Shown here: positions 8,367-16,180 of the stretch, in pieces | Position numbering within the stretch: the stretch's first letter is position 1 | How the letters are laid out: the number at the start of each line of letters is the position of its first letter | Origin: Geothermobacter sp964501815 | Lineage (GTDB): Bacteria > Desulfobacterota > Desulfuromonadia > Desulfuromonadales > Geothermobacteraceae | Length of the DNA: 49,700 bases | Assembly: GCA_964501815.1 (NCBI GenBank) | Contig: CAZCUR010000007.1 | Location: 1 to 49,700, forward strand | Direction: 5' to 3' | Notes under the pieces: model-generated | Seen by the model: the letters and a program-made list of their open reading frames with translations, nothing else | Databases searched by the model: none | Told to the model about the DNA's origin: nothing | Translations under genes and position numbers: made by a program

Positions 8367-9118
8367 GGCCTGCGCCCCTGCAGAATGCGGTGCGCCGCGA
8401 AAGCGGCACCGAAACCGTTGTCAATGTTGACCACGGTGACGCCGCCAGCGCAGGAGTTGAGCATCCCGAGCAGGGCGGCGATACCTCCGAAGGCAGCGCC
8501 GTAGCCGACCGAAGTCGGTACGGCGATCACCGGGACAGAAACCAGTCCGCCGACGACCGAGGGGAGCGCCCCTTCCATGCCGGCGACAACGATGATGACA
8601 TCCGCGCCGCGCAGGACCTCTCCCCGGCTCAAAAGCCGGTGGATGCCGGCGACGCCGACATCGGTCAGCTCCTCGACCTGGTGGCCGAACATGCGTGCGG
8701 TCACCACGGCTTCGCGCGCCACGGGCAAATCGGAGGTGCCGGCGCAGGCGACCAGCAGGGTTCCTCCGGTGGTTTCGGGGGAGTGGCTCACCAGACAGAA
8801 GGTGCCGGCCAGAGAATCGAATTCTCCCTTTGGGAACCGGTCGAGCAGGGCCTGCCCCTTGTTCGCATCCAGGCGGGTGGCCAAAACGTTTGAGCCCCGC
8901 GCCGCCATGGTTGCGATAATGGCCTGCAGCTGTTCGATGGTTTTGCCGGCACCAAAAATCACCTCGGGAGCGCCCTGACGCAGACTGCGGTGATGGTCGA
9001 CGTGTGCGATGCCGATATCCTCAAAGGGGAGGGTCCGCAGCCGGTCGATGACATCCGCTTCATCCACCTCGCCGTTGCGAAAAGCCTGCAGCAGCTTCTT
9101 CAGTTCATCAGGATTCAT
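8363..9118 (-). CDS. larB: Nickel-pincer cofactor biosynthesis protein LarB
   Basis: LarB carboxylates and hydrolyses nicotinic acid adenine dinucleotide, the first step of nickel-pincer cofactor synthesis. The C-terminal half is PurE-like: ACAGTSDLPVAREAVVTA, then GVAGIHRLLSR, VVAGMEGALPSVVGGL and VIAVPTSVGYGAAFGGIAAL. The N-terminal part (LKKLLQAFRNGEVDEADVID) matches the LarB helical cap. The ATG at 9118 is chosen although its Shine-Dalgarno is weak; an in-frame GTG at 9133 adds five residues and is no better supported. It is the first gene of the run extending to recX. Confidence 0.93.
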   Translation of the reverse strand: MNPDELKKLLQAFRNGEVDEADVIDRLRTLPFEDIGIAHVDHHRSLRQGAPEVIFGAGKTIEQLQAIIATMAARGSNVLATRLDANKGQALLDRFPKGEFDSLAGTFCLVSHSPETTGGTLLVACAGTSDLPVAREAVVTARMFGHQVEELTDVGVAGIHRLLSRGEVLRGADVIIVVAGMEGALPSVVGGLVSVPVIAVPTSVGYGAAFGGIAALLGMLNSCAGGVTVVNIDNGFGAAFAAHRILQGRRP

Positions 9119-9154
9119 GGCGCTCAGTATCACAAGGTATGAAAAGGCACAAAA

Positions 9155-9195
9155 ATGAAAAATAGCACGCCTGCCTCCGGATGCAAACAGGAGGC
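9155..9195 (-). terminator. Possible terminator after the HD-domain gene
   Basis: On the minus strand GCCTCC and GGAGGC (9173-9178 with 9190-9195) form a six-bp stem just after the HD gene stop. A T-rich stretch follows about ten bases later rather than directly. The stem is short, so this is a weak call. Confidence 0.3.
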
Positions 9196-9204
9196 GCCAT
9201 GGTT

Positions 9205-9771
9205 TTACAGGCCCAACTGGTCGGCGATATCCTGCATGGCCGCGAGGCAGAGGTCGCAGAATTCAGGCAAGGGAATGCCGAGCTGTTCGCATTCGGCGAT
9301 AATCTCCCGGTTGGCGCCGGCGGCAAAGGACTTCTCCTTGTAGCGTTTGCGCACCGATTTGGGTTTGACGCTGGCCAGTTTTTTATCAGGATAGACCAGT
9401 GCGGTGGCGATGATGAGACCGGTGATGGTCTCTCCGGCGGCCAGGGCATGCTGAAAAGGAGTGCTGCGGCGGTCCGGGTGGGCCTGTTCGTTGTGCAAAC
9501 GGATCGCCTCGATGATCTCTGCATCGATGCCCAGTTCGGTCAGAACGCGCACGGTTTCGTGGGTGTGGCGTGACAGGTCATCGGCGGTCTGCTCGACGTC
9601 CAGATCGTGCAGCAGGCCGGCCAGGCCCCATTTGTTCTCGTCTTCGCCGAGACGGCGCGCCAGGGCGCGCATCACCGCTTCGCTGGCGAGACAGTGCTTA
9701 ATCAGGTTGGGTGCCTTGATGTGGTCGTGCAGCAGTTGCAAGGCCTGCTCCCGGGTGATTCCATACGGCAT
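9205..9771 (-). CDS. HD-domain metal-dependent phosphohydrolase
   Basis: A 188-residue soluble protein of the HD superfamily. The metal-binding arrangement is visible as His in LIKHCLASE, the HD pair in GLLHDLDVEQ, and later histidines in SRHTHETVRVL and AIRLHNEQAH. It lacks a GYP motif, so it is not an HD-GYP c-di-GMP phosphodiesterase. The substrate cannot be assigned; similar small HD proteins are usually called HDIG-domain hydrolases. AGGAGG five bases before the ATG supports the start. It lies between a diguanylate cyclase and larB, all on the minus strand. Confidence 0.8.
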   Translation of the reverse strand: MPYGITREQALQLLHDHIKAPNLIKHCLASEAVMRALARRLGEDENKWGLAGLLHDLDVEQTADDLSRHTHETVRVLTELGIDAEIIEAIRLHNEQAHPDRRSTPFQHALAAGETITGLIIATALVYPDKKLASVKPKSVRKRYKEKSFAAGANREIIAECEQLGIPLPEFCDLCLAAMQDIADQLGL

Positions 9772-9836
9772 GGCATCCTCCTTTGCATCATGGAATGGGG
9801 GAGCAGTATAGCAGATTCAGCGGGCTGAAAAGAGCT

Positions 9837-11162
9837 TCAGGTCGATTCGGAAATGACTTTCAGGGTCGCCTTGGCTGTTGGCTCGTGCTGGCCGACAACC
9901 CTGTTGCGCCCCAGTTTTTTGGCACGATACAGAGCACTGTCGGCGCAATTGACCAGTTCAAGGTCGGTTTCCCCCTGGTCCGGCCAGGTGGCGCAACCGA
10001 GCGACAGGGTGACCGGCAGCAGGTGGCCGTCCGATGTCAGTATCGGTTCGTCGGCAACCTGGGCGCGAATGCGTTCGGCCAGGGTCAGGGCCCCCTGGTG
10101 TGGTTCGGGGGTGATAAGGACGAATTCTTCTCCGCCGTAGCGGGCGAGAAAGTCCATCGAGCGGATGTGACGGCTGACACGTGACGCCACTTCGCGCAGG
10201 ACCTCATCGCCGATCAGGTGGCCATAGGTGTCGTTGACCTTTTTGAAGTGATCGATGTCCATCATCAGTATGGACAAGGGCGTCTGGCGTCGCCGCGCCC
10301 GGTCAAATTCCCCCTGCAGTCTTTGATGGAATTCGCGTCGGTTGTACAGACCGGTAAGACCGTCGCGCATGGCCATGTCGTGCAGCACTTCCTGGCTGCG
10401 TTCCAGGTTGGCCGCCATGGTGTTGAAGACCTCGGCCAGATTGCCGAATTCATCGTCCATGGGCAGGTGGATACGGGTTTTCAGGTCCCCCTGGCCGATG
10501 CGGACGGCATGGCGGCGCAGCGCTTCAAGGGGGCGGACGACGGCGCGGGACAGAATAATGGTTGTAGCCAGTCCCATCAGCACAGCCAGGACCGTCACCA
10601 GGGCGGTGACCAGCAACATGGTTTGCTGGCGTTTGCGGGTCTGGTCCACCCCGTTTTCAATCTGCAGGAAGGACTCGCGTTCTATCTGGTCCAGGACGGA
10701 TATGGTGCGGTCCATCTGGGCGTCGAAGTCACGCATGGCCGCTTCGGCGGCGGGCGTTTTCGGGTTGTCAAAGGCAAAAACACGGTGGGCCTGGGAACGG
10801 CAACTCTGCCAGTTCTCCCGGACGAGCTTGAGCAGGAATTGCGTTTCAGGTGCAATGGTTTCGCTGGTTCGCAACTGAAACAGGGCCTCATCAATGCGGG
10901 CGGAAAAATTGTCGAAGGTCAGGCGTTCGGCCGGGTTGCCGCTGATCAGGTAATCATTGGGCGGCATCTTGGCTAGCAGCAACAGGCTTTTCAGGCTGGT
11001 GACGCGGGGCAGGTCCATGAGGGTCTGGGCCACCATGTCATCCAGATTGTCCGAAACCCGCCCCAAGGTGTAGTAGGTTCCCGCCCCAAGCAGCAGCAGG
11101 GGGACAAACAGCATCAACAGGCACAAATAGAGCTTTATGCGAACACGCAAGGGCCGGCGCAT
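9837..11162 (-). CDS. Membrane diguanylate cyclase (four-helix sensor, HAMP, GGDEF)
   Basis: Synthesises c-di-GMP from two GTP. With the ATG at 11162 (AGGAGA seven bases upstream) it has 441 residues: a first membrane segment near residues 10-30, a periplasmic helical sensor region, a second membrane segment near 183-205, a HAMP linker (RPLEALRRHAVRIGQGDL) and a GGDEF domain. The active site reads GGEEF at 343-347, which is competent, and an RSMD inhibitory site sits at 334-337, five residues before it, so product feedback inhibition is expected. A frame extension upstream to 11291 lacks a good ribosome site and was left out. An HD-GYP protein and PilT in the same window are possible c-di-GMP links, by inference only. 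Confidence 0.92.
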   Translation of the reverse strand: MRRPLRVRIKLYLCLLMLFVPLLLLGAGTYYTLGRVSDNLDDMVAQTLMDLPRVTSLKSLLLLAKMPPNDYLISGNPAERLTFDNFSARIDEALFQLRTSETIAPETQFLLKLVRENWQSCRSQAHRVFAFDNPKTPAAEAAMRDFDAQMDRTISVLDQIERESFLQIENGVDQTRKRQQTMLLVTALVTVLAVLMGLATTIILSRAVVRPLEALRRHAVRIGQGDLKTRIHLPMDDEFGNLAEVFNTMAANLERSQEVLHDMAMRDGLTGLYNRREFHQRLQGEFDRARRRQTPLSILMMDIDHFKKVNDTYGHLIGDEVLREVASRVSRHIRSMDFLARYGGEEFVLITPEPHQGALTLAERIRAQVADEPILTSDGHLLPVTLSLGCATWPDQGETDLELVNCADSALYRAKKLGRNRVVGQHEPTAKATLKVISEST

Positions 11163-11422
11163 CAGCGTCTCCTGGAAAGGTTGCACGACCCGTCGGTGGT
11201 GCCGACGAAGTCTGCTCTCTTTTCGACGGTGGCGGCTGAAATCTTTACCAGCGCTTTTCAGAAAAGCCCTTGTGGCACCTAAAGGAGGCACGCATCCTTG
11301 CCGCCCTCGCTGTGCCTTTGGTCAGCGTGGTTTGTCTGTTGTGCGCCTCATCGCGCCTTGACGAGACCGCGCACGTTGTGCGGCCGAACATCAGGAGCTG
11401 GCATGGCGGACAAAGGAGGCTT
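11163..11422. other. Gene-free stretch between cyclase start and DUF3135-like gene
   Basis: About 260 bases without a supported gene. It should hold the cyclase promoter on the minus strand, but no clear -10/-35 pair was found. Near its right end GGAGG (11415-11419) and CCTCC (11427-11431) form a small hairpin overlapping the stop of the next gene, followed on the minus strand by TTTG; this might be a weak terminator. Confidence 0.4.
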
Positions 11423-11773
11423 TCAACCTCCCTGTTGACGCTTCAAGGGAATGACCCGGGCCGGTTGGGAGGTTTCCTGCCGCTCGGCAAGAACCTTTTC
11501 CGGGTTGTTGAAAACGTCATGGAATGTCTGGAAATGTTTCCAGAAAATTTCCACCATCCGGTTCATGCGCGTGACAGGGTCCTTGCAGGGAGCAAGAGCG
11601 GTATCAATACGGAACTGAAAACCCTCGGCCCGGCGGCGGTATTCTTCCGGGAAGCTGGCAATGGTGCGTCGGATTATCTCACGACTGGCGGCTTCAAACT
11701 TCTGTTCATCCGTCTCGGCCAGTTCAGTCAGGTGGTCAATGATGGCGCGTGTGTCGTCAATGTCGGGTAGCAT
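11423..11773 (-). CDS. DUF3135-like protein of unknown function
   Basis: A small, charged, helical protein with no signal peptide or membrane segment. The N-terminal MLPDIDDTRAIIDHLTELAE and the later GFQFRIDTALAPCKDPVTRM followed by a helical C-terminus resemble what I recall of DUF3135 proteins; this is a judgement by eye. Three in-frame starts exist. The ATG at 11773 (116 residues) has GGAGGACAC directly before it and begins at the family-like LPD motif; ATG at 11791 sits one base after the upstream gene's stop; ATG at 11815 lies within that gene. It directly follows the AbiEi-like gene and is probably co-transcribed with it. No function can be given. Confidence 0.65.
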   Translation of the reverse strand: MLPDIDDTRAIIDHLTELAETDEQKFEAASREIIRRTIASFPEEYRRRAEGFQFRIDTALAPCKDPVTRMNRMVEIFWKHFQTFHDVFNNPEKVLAERQETSQPARVIPLKRQQGG

Positions 11774-11792
11774 GTGTCCTCCGAACAACATT

Positions 11793-12860
11793 TCAACCTT
11801 TCCCCTCCTGAACATCGGTCAGGCGAGGTTGCAGGTAGCGATCGTAGATCTGGCGCAGCAGCTCTTCCCGGTGAGGCAGGACGGCGGCAATTTCGGCATG
11901 AAGCAACAACGGATCCGCCAGAGGCGCAGGGAATGGCTGCCACCCGCGCCACCGGTCATTCATGCCGAAACGTTGCAGCAGATGGACCGGCCCCTCGGGG
12001 TCGGGAACGAGTTCCAGCCGCAACATGAGCCTGAGCATGTCCCCCCGACAGTGGAGGGTTGCCTGGCCAATGTCTTCTTCTGTGCCAAGCAGCAGGCAAG
12101 CGCCCAGTTCACCACCGACAAGAATCCCCTCCTCTGCGGCAAGACGCTCTATGGCTGCAGGCAATTCCTTGAGATTCCTCCCTTTTTGCCAACGACAGCG
12201 CTTCAGCCCAAGGGCTTCGCGCAACCGGTCGCTGTAGCCCAGCTCCCAGCGTAAAAAAAGCTCGGAACAGCCTGAAAGGCGGCGGTGCTCGTCTGTGCCG
12301 GCAAGAAAACCGCGGCGCTGCAAATCCTTCAGGACCGGTCCGACAGCCCCCAGCGCGATGCCTGCTTCCCGGGCCAGGTCCCGGTAGGTCCAACGCGCCG
12401 CTTTGGGGGAACGCAGCAGGATACTGGCCAATTTTAACCCGGCGGTCTGAAAGGCGCGGCCGGGTCTGGGCTGTCGGTCCGGTCGTTTGCGTCCGCTCAC
12501 CTCGACATAAAGGGGGGGCTGGCGCAAGTGGGCGTTGCCCGCCGTGTCGATGTAGTCGATGCCGGACCGGCGCAGTTTTTCCGCCACCCGGTCTGGCAGG
12601 TAGTCGGTCAGTAAAAGGGTTTTGTCGGTCCCCTGGTTAAGGAGATGGTGAATGGCCATTTCGGCGCTTGTTTCGGTCAGGCGCAAACGGGTGAGGATTC
12701 GGTAGTCGAGGTTGCCCCAGGGGCCCTTGAGCTGGATTCGGCCTGCGCAGTTTCCTGAGGGTTCCGGGGCAAACTCGGCCTGACAGCCCTCCAGGGCCTG
12801 CAGGTTGCGCAGGCAACGTTCGAGGGTCTGACGTTCGGTTTCCGACAACTTGATTCCCAT
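11793..12860 (-). CDS. AbiEi-type (type IV antitoxin-like) transcriptional regulator
   Basis: A 355-residue protein matching the second AbiEi group of type IV toxin-antitoxin antitoxins. Residues 82-112 (LLLTDYLPDRVAEKLRRSGI then DYIDTAGNAHLR) form the recognisable core, followed by the RAFQTAGLKLASILL segment (136-150) and a winged-helix segment at about 157-187 (RDLAREAGIALGAVGPVLKDL). AbiEi proteins repress their own operon and counteract a nucleotidyltransferase toxin (AbiEii). No such toxin is adjacent; the next gene is DUF3135-like. A GSU2403-like nucleotidyltransferase-fold protein is at 47664-48698. GGAG five bases before the ATG supports the start. It is divergent from the recombinase homologue. 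It may be an orphan regulator. Confidence 0.8.
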   Translation of the reverse strand: MGIKLSETERQTLERCLRNLQALEGCQAEFAPEPSGNCAGRIQLKGPWGNLDYRILTRLRLTETSAEMAIHHLLNQGTDKTLLLTDYLPDRVAEKLRRSGIDYIDTAGNAHLRQPPLYVEVSGRKRPDRQPRPGRAFQTAGLKLASILLRSPKAARWTYRDLAREAGIALGAVGPVLKDLQRRGFLAGTDEHRRLSGCSELFLRWELGYSDRLREALGLKRCRWQKGRNLKELPAAIERLAAEEGILVGGELGACLLLGTEEDIGQATLHCRGDMLRLMLRLELVPDPEGPVHLLQRFGMNDRWRGWQPFPAPLADPLLLHAEIAAVLPHREELLRQIYDRYLQPRLTDVQEGKG

Positions 12861-12902
12861 GGGTGCTCCAGCCGGGGCGATGACATGTTGGCCCTGTACA
12901 TC

Positions 12903-12948
12903 AGTTTACTCTGTTCAGAATTTGTGAACAAGGGGTTTGGTGTGAACA
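12903..12948 (-). promoter_or_regulatory. Promoter with repeated TGTTCA(CA) operator half-sites for the AbiEi-like gene
   Basis: On the minus strand TTGTTC (12931-12926) and TAAACT (12908-12903) are separated by 17 bases, a plausible sigma-70 pair about 43-70 bases before the ATG. TGTTCA (12912-12917) and TGAACA (12925-12930) form an inverted repeat between the hexamers, and TGTGAACA occurs again at 12941-12948, 18 bases from its copy at 12923. Repeats overlapping the promoter are what a self-repressing AbiEi protein would use, but binding is inferred. Confidence 0.5.
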
Positions 12949-13077
12949 TGGGCTGACAGGACCGAAACTGCGGGCTGGCTGATCTGCACCAGGAGGGAGC
13001 AGATGAGGTCGGGCCTGTCATTCAAGGGCGCCAGTAACAGGTATCTTTTTGGAATGAAAGGAAAAAACAGGAAGGTG

Positions 13078-13105
13078 TTGGTTGAATACTGAATTGTGAT
13101 ATAAA
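13078..13105 (+). promoter_or_regulatory. Candidate promoter of the recombinase homologue
   Basis: TTGGTT (13078-13083), 16 bases, TATAAA (13100-13105), in an AT-rich stretch (about 13060-13140) that stands out from its GC-rich surroundings. It ends 31 bases before the ATG at 13137. No good Shine-Dalgarno follows. Confidence 0.45.
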
Positions 13106-13136
13106 AAAACTAAAAACAATAGCCTTCTGGATTTTT

Positions 13137-13847
13137 ATGAAAATCGTTGTTTACTACCGTGTCAACCATACAAGAGGCCGCCCTGGACCGCAGTCGTTGG
13201 ATGCCCAGCAGCGGCTTGTCGAGGTCTGGGTTCGCCAGAATGACGGGGATGTGGTAGATGAGCTTTTTGAAATAGAACGGCCACGAATGCGCGACCGACC
13301 GGTCTTAAGTCAGGCAATGGATCTGTGCCGAAGCTCGGATGCGACATTGCTCATCGCCGCTGTGGGCGAGTTGGCCGGCAACCTCTTTTGTCTCAGGCGA
13401 TTGGCCCACGCCGGCATCAGAGTGCGGGCCGCTGACCTGCCGGCATTTACCGAGACGGCCGTTCCGGCCTTGCTCGACATGGCCCTCTACCGCCGGGCGC
13501 AGGTCGGGCGCAGGGTGCGCTGGGGGCTGGATCTGGCCCGAAGCCGGGGGCGTCCAACCGCATCGGAGCCCAGGTTGAGCCCGGAGGCGGCTGCCAGGGG
13601 GCGGCAATGTGGTGCCCGTGAACGCATGGCAGCGGCAGACCGGTTCGCCAGAAAGATGTATCCGGTTATTGAACGCCTGGTGCAGGAAGGCAAAAGCCTG
13701 AATGCGGTAGCGCGGCTTTTCAATGCGCAGCAGGTGCCGTCGGCAACGGGCAAAACCGGGGTTTGGGCGGCTGCGACGGTGCGCAACCTGGTTCTGAGAG
13801 CCGAAAAGCTGGGACTGGTCGCGGGGAAAGGGGAAAAGAGCCGCTAG
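13137..13847 (+). CDS. Serine recombinase homologue with degenerate active site
   Basis: The 236 residues follow the plan of small resolvase/invertase-family recombinases: an N-terminal resolvase fold (VVYYRV at 4-9, SLDAQQRLVEVW, ERPRMRDRPVLSQAM), a long linking helix (about 110-137) and a C-terminal helix-turn-helix-like segment (LVQEGKSLNAVARLFNAQQV, TVRNLVLRAE). Key catalytic positions are lost: the nucleophilic serine expected at position 10 is Asn (R8-V9-N10), and the D-R-x-x-R motif normally in the LDRLAR loop reads G77-E78-L79-A80-G81. Strand cleavage is therefore unlikely; a DNA-binding role is possible. The frame is intact with no stops, so it is not an ordinary pseudogene. It converges on ftsK; the two stop codons overlap within CTAG. 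The preceding AT-rich region suggests acquisition by transfer. Confidence 0.75.
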   Translation: MKIVVYYRVNHTRGRPGPQSLDAQQRLVEVWVRQNDGDVVDELFEIERPRMRDRPVLSQAMDLCRSSDATLLIAAVGELAGNLFCLRRLAHAGIRVRAADLPAFTETAVPALLDMALYRRAQVGRRVRWGLDLARSRGRPTASEPRLSPEAAARGRQCGARERMAAADRFARKMYPVIERLVQEGKSLNAVARLFNAQQVPSATGKTGVWAAATVRNLVLRAEKLGLVAGKGEKSR

Positions 13848-16129
13848 CCTTCAATCTTGTTGATAAAGACTTCGCGCGGGCGGCTCGTCCCGTCGGAGGG
13901 GCCGACAATGCCTTCACGTTCCATTTTTTCTATGATGCGCGCGGCACGATTGTAGCCAAGGCGCAGGCGGCGCTGCAGCATGGAAATGGATGCCTGGCGG
14001 GTTTCGGCAACGATGGCCAGGGCCTCATCCCATTTTTCATCATATTCATCATCCTCCACGCCAGAGCCTCCCTTGTCGGCCGGCGCTTCGAGAATGCTCC
14101 TGTCGTACTCCGGGTCTCCCTGTTTTTTGAGGAAATCGACAACACGCTGCACTTCAAGTTCCGACACAAACGCCCCGTGGACCCTTTGCAGGACACCGGT
14201 TCCGGGGGGCAGAAAGAGCATGTCCCCGGATCCAAGCAGGCTCTCCGCCCCCATCTGATCCAGGACGGTCCGGGAGTCGGTGCGTGAGAAGACCTTGAAG
14301 GAGATGCGGGTCGGGAAATTGGCCTTGATCAGGCCGGTAATGACATCGACGCTGGGCCGTTGTGTGGCCAGAATCAGGTGAATACCTGAGGCGCGCGCCA
14401 TTTGGGCCAGACGGGCGACGCTTTCCTCGATTTCGCGACCGGCGACCATCATCAGGTCGGCCAGTTCGTCGACGATCACCACGATGTAGGGCAGGTGACC
14501 GTGTTCCAGTTCTTCTTCGGGCTCAGGGACGGGCGTGTCGGGGTCGAGCGGTTCCGGCTCAGGTTCGAGTTGAATGACACCCTTGCGCGCCAGTTCTTCC
14601 TTTTCCTTCTCCTCTTTGGCAATTTTTTTGTTGTAGCCGTCGATATTGCGTACCCCCTTGTCGGCCATCAGCTTGTAACGCCGCTCCATTTCACGTACGG
14701 CCCAGGCCAGGGCGAGGTTGGCCTTTTTGGGATCGGTGACAACGGGCAGCAACAGGTGGGGGATGCCTTCGTAGATCGACAGCTCGAGCATTTTGGGGTC
14801 GATCATAATCAGCCGGACATCTTTGGGGCTCCAACGAAAAAGAAGAGACAGAATCATGGTGTTGACCGACACCGATTTGCCGCTGCCGGTGGACCCGGCG
14901 ACCAGCAAGTGGGGCATTTTCGCCAGGTCGGACACAACCGTGTTGCCAAAGATATCCTTGCCAAGGGCGAGCGGCAGCTTGCCCGGGTGCTTGAGAAAAT
15001 CGTTGCTCTGGAAAATCTCCTTGAGATAGACGGTCTCCCGTTCCTTGTTGGGAATTTCAATGCCGACGACCCCTCGGCCGGGAATCGGGGCGACAATGCG
15101 GATGGACAGGGCCTGCAAAGCCATGGCCAGATCGTCGGCGAGGCCGGCGATTTTGTTGACCTTGACCCCCGGTGCCGGTGCGAATTCGTACATGGTGACC
15201 ACCGGCCCGGGCTTGACCTCGGTGACTTCCCCTTCGACGCCGAAGTCGCCCAGTTTTTTTTCGAGCAGGCGGGCGTTCATCATCAGGGCTTCGCGATCGA
15301 CGGGCCGGTTGGTGTCGCCATCATGGTCGAGCAGGTTGAGGGACGGGTAATGGTAGGTCCCTTCGGGCTCGAGGAAGTCGAAACTCTCCTGGTCGGGCGG
15401 TGGCTGTTTGCGCCCTTTGCGCCGGGTTGTGATGCGGGTGGTTTTCGGTTCCGGCAGCGCGACCGGTTCCGGCTGGACAATAACCGGTTCGAGCTGGGCT
15501 TTCTGCCCCTTTTTCAGCGCCTTGGCCTTTTTCCGTTCGGCGCGCAAGCTGCGGCGTTTATCCAGGGCAGCACCGACCCGTTCGGCCATGCCTTCAAGAA
15601 ACAGCACCATGCTGAATCGGGCGACCAGCATAAAGGCGACCAAAAAAAGGGAGAAAAGAACGATAAACGCTCCTGATGTGTTGAGGTAGCTGCGCAGAGG
15701 GTCGGACAGAATCCGCCCGACGGCCCCGCCGGCCTGGTTGACCGGTTCGCCAAACAGGGTGACGGCCTGCCACCTGAGCGCCAGCAGCCCGTCGAGGGTT
15801 ATCAGCAGCAGCACAAAAGCGCTGATTTTGTAAAGACGCACCTTGACATCGCGGAATTTGAGCAGGCGCCAGGCGAACAGAAAACAGGCCAATGGGACCA
15901 GGAACGAGGGGAGGCCGAAAATCTGGAAAAAGAGGTCGGCCAGATGGGCCCCGACCACGCCGCCAAAGTTGTGGATACGCCCCGGGTGCAGGTTGTTGTT
16001 GAACGAGGGGTCGGCAGAGGAATAGGAAACCAGGCTCAGCAGGGTGAAAATGGCAAAGGCCAGCCAGAAAATGCCGGCGATTTCTTTTTTGAGATGTTCC
16101 CGAAAAAAAGGTTTGCTCTCGTCTGCCAT
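13844..16129 (-). CDS. ftsK: DNA translocase FtsK
   Basis: Septum-located DNA pump that clears and resolves chromosomes at division. Four hydrophobic segments (about residues 22-40, 63-95, 105-123 and 155-180) anchor it; a charged linker rich in Lys, Arg and Pro (about 195-260) leads to the motor. Walker A GSTGSGKS is at about 412-419 from this start, and Walker B lies in YIVVIVDELADLMM. An acidic insertion of about 45 residues with repeated PEPEP-type runs precedes Walker B. The C-terminal gamma winged helix (SISMLQRRLRLGYNRAARII) is present, so KOPS recognition is expected. The ATG at 16129 is used; an in-frame GTG at 16141 adds four residues. About 761 residues. Confidence 0.96.
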   Translation of the reverse strand: MADESKPFFREHLKKEIAGIFWLAFAIFTLLSLVSYSSADPSFNNNLHPGRIHNFGGVVGAHLADLFFQIFGLPSFLVPLACFLFAWRLLKFRDVKVRLYKISAFVLLLITLDGLLALRWQAVTLFGEPVNQAGGAVGRILSDPLRSYLNTSGAFIVLFSLFLVAFMLVARFSMVLFLEGMAERVGAALDKRRSLRAERKKAKALKKGQKAQLEPVIVQPEPVALPEPKTTRITTRRKGRKQPPPDQESFDFLEPEGTYHYPSLNLLDHDGDTNRPVDREALMMNARLLEKKLGDFGVEGEVTEVKPGPVVTMYEFAPAPGVKVNKIAGLADDLAMALQALSIRIVAPIPGRGVVGIEIPNKERETVYLKEIFQSNDFLKHPGKLPLALGKDIFGNTVVSDLAKMPHLLVAGSTGSGKSVSVNTMILSLLFRWSPKDVRLIMIDPKMLELSIYEGIPHLLLPVVTDPKKANLALAWAVREMERRYKLMADKGVRNIDGYNKKIAKEEKEKEELARKGVIQLEPEPEPLDPDTPVPEPEEELEHGHLPYIVVIVDELADLMMVAGREIEESVARLAQMARASGIHLILATQRPSVDVITGLIKANFPTRISFKVFSRTDSRTVLDQMGAESLLGSGDMLFLPPGTGVLQRVHGAFVSELEVQRVVDFLKKQGDPEYDRSILEAPADKGGSGVEDDEYDEKWDEALAIVAETRQASISMLQRRLRLGYNRAARIIEKMEREGIVGPSDGTSRPREVFINKIEG

Positions 16130-16180
16130 ATCAGAAGGCACTATAACGCAGAATTTCTAAAGATATCAATCAAAACGGCG

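Noticed and set aside
7188..8504. Long plus-strand frame opposite larC
   Set aside because: Antisense shadow of LarC, no ribosome site or motif.
13137..13847. Active transposon or integrase unit
   Set aside because: The catalytic residues are missing, and no terminal repeats, attachment-site duplication or tRNA target were seen around it.
14402..15676. Long plus-strand frame opposite ftsK
   Set aside because: Antisense to the FtsK motor; repetitive composition and no start signal.
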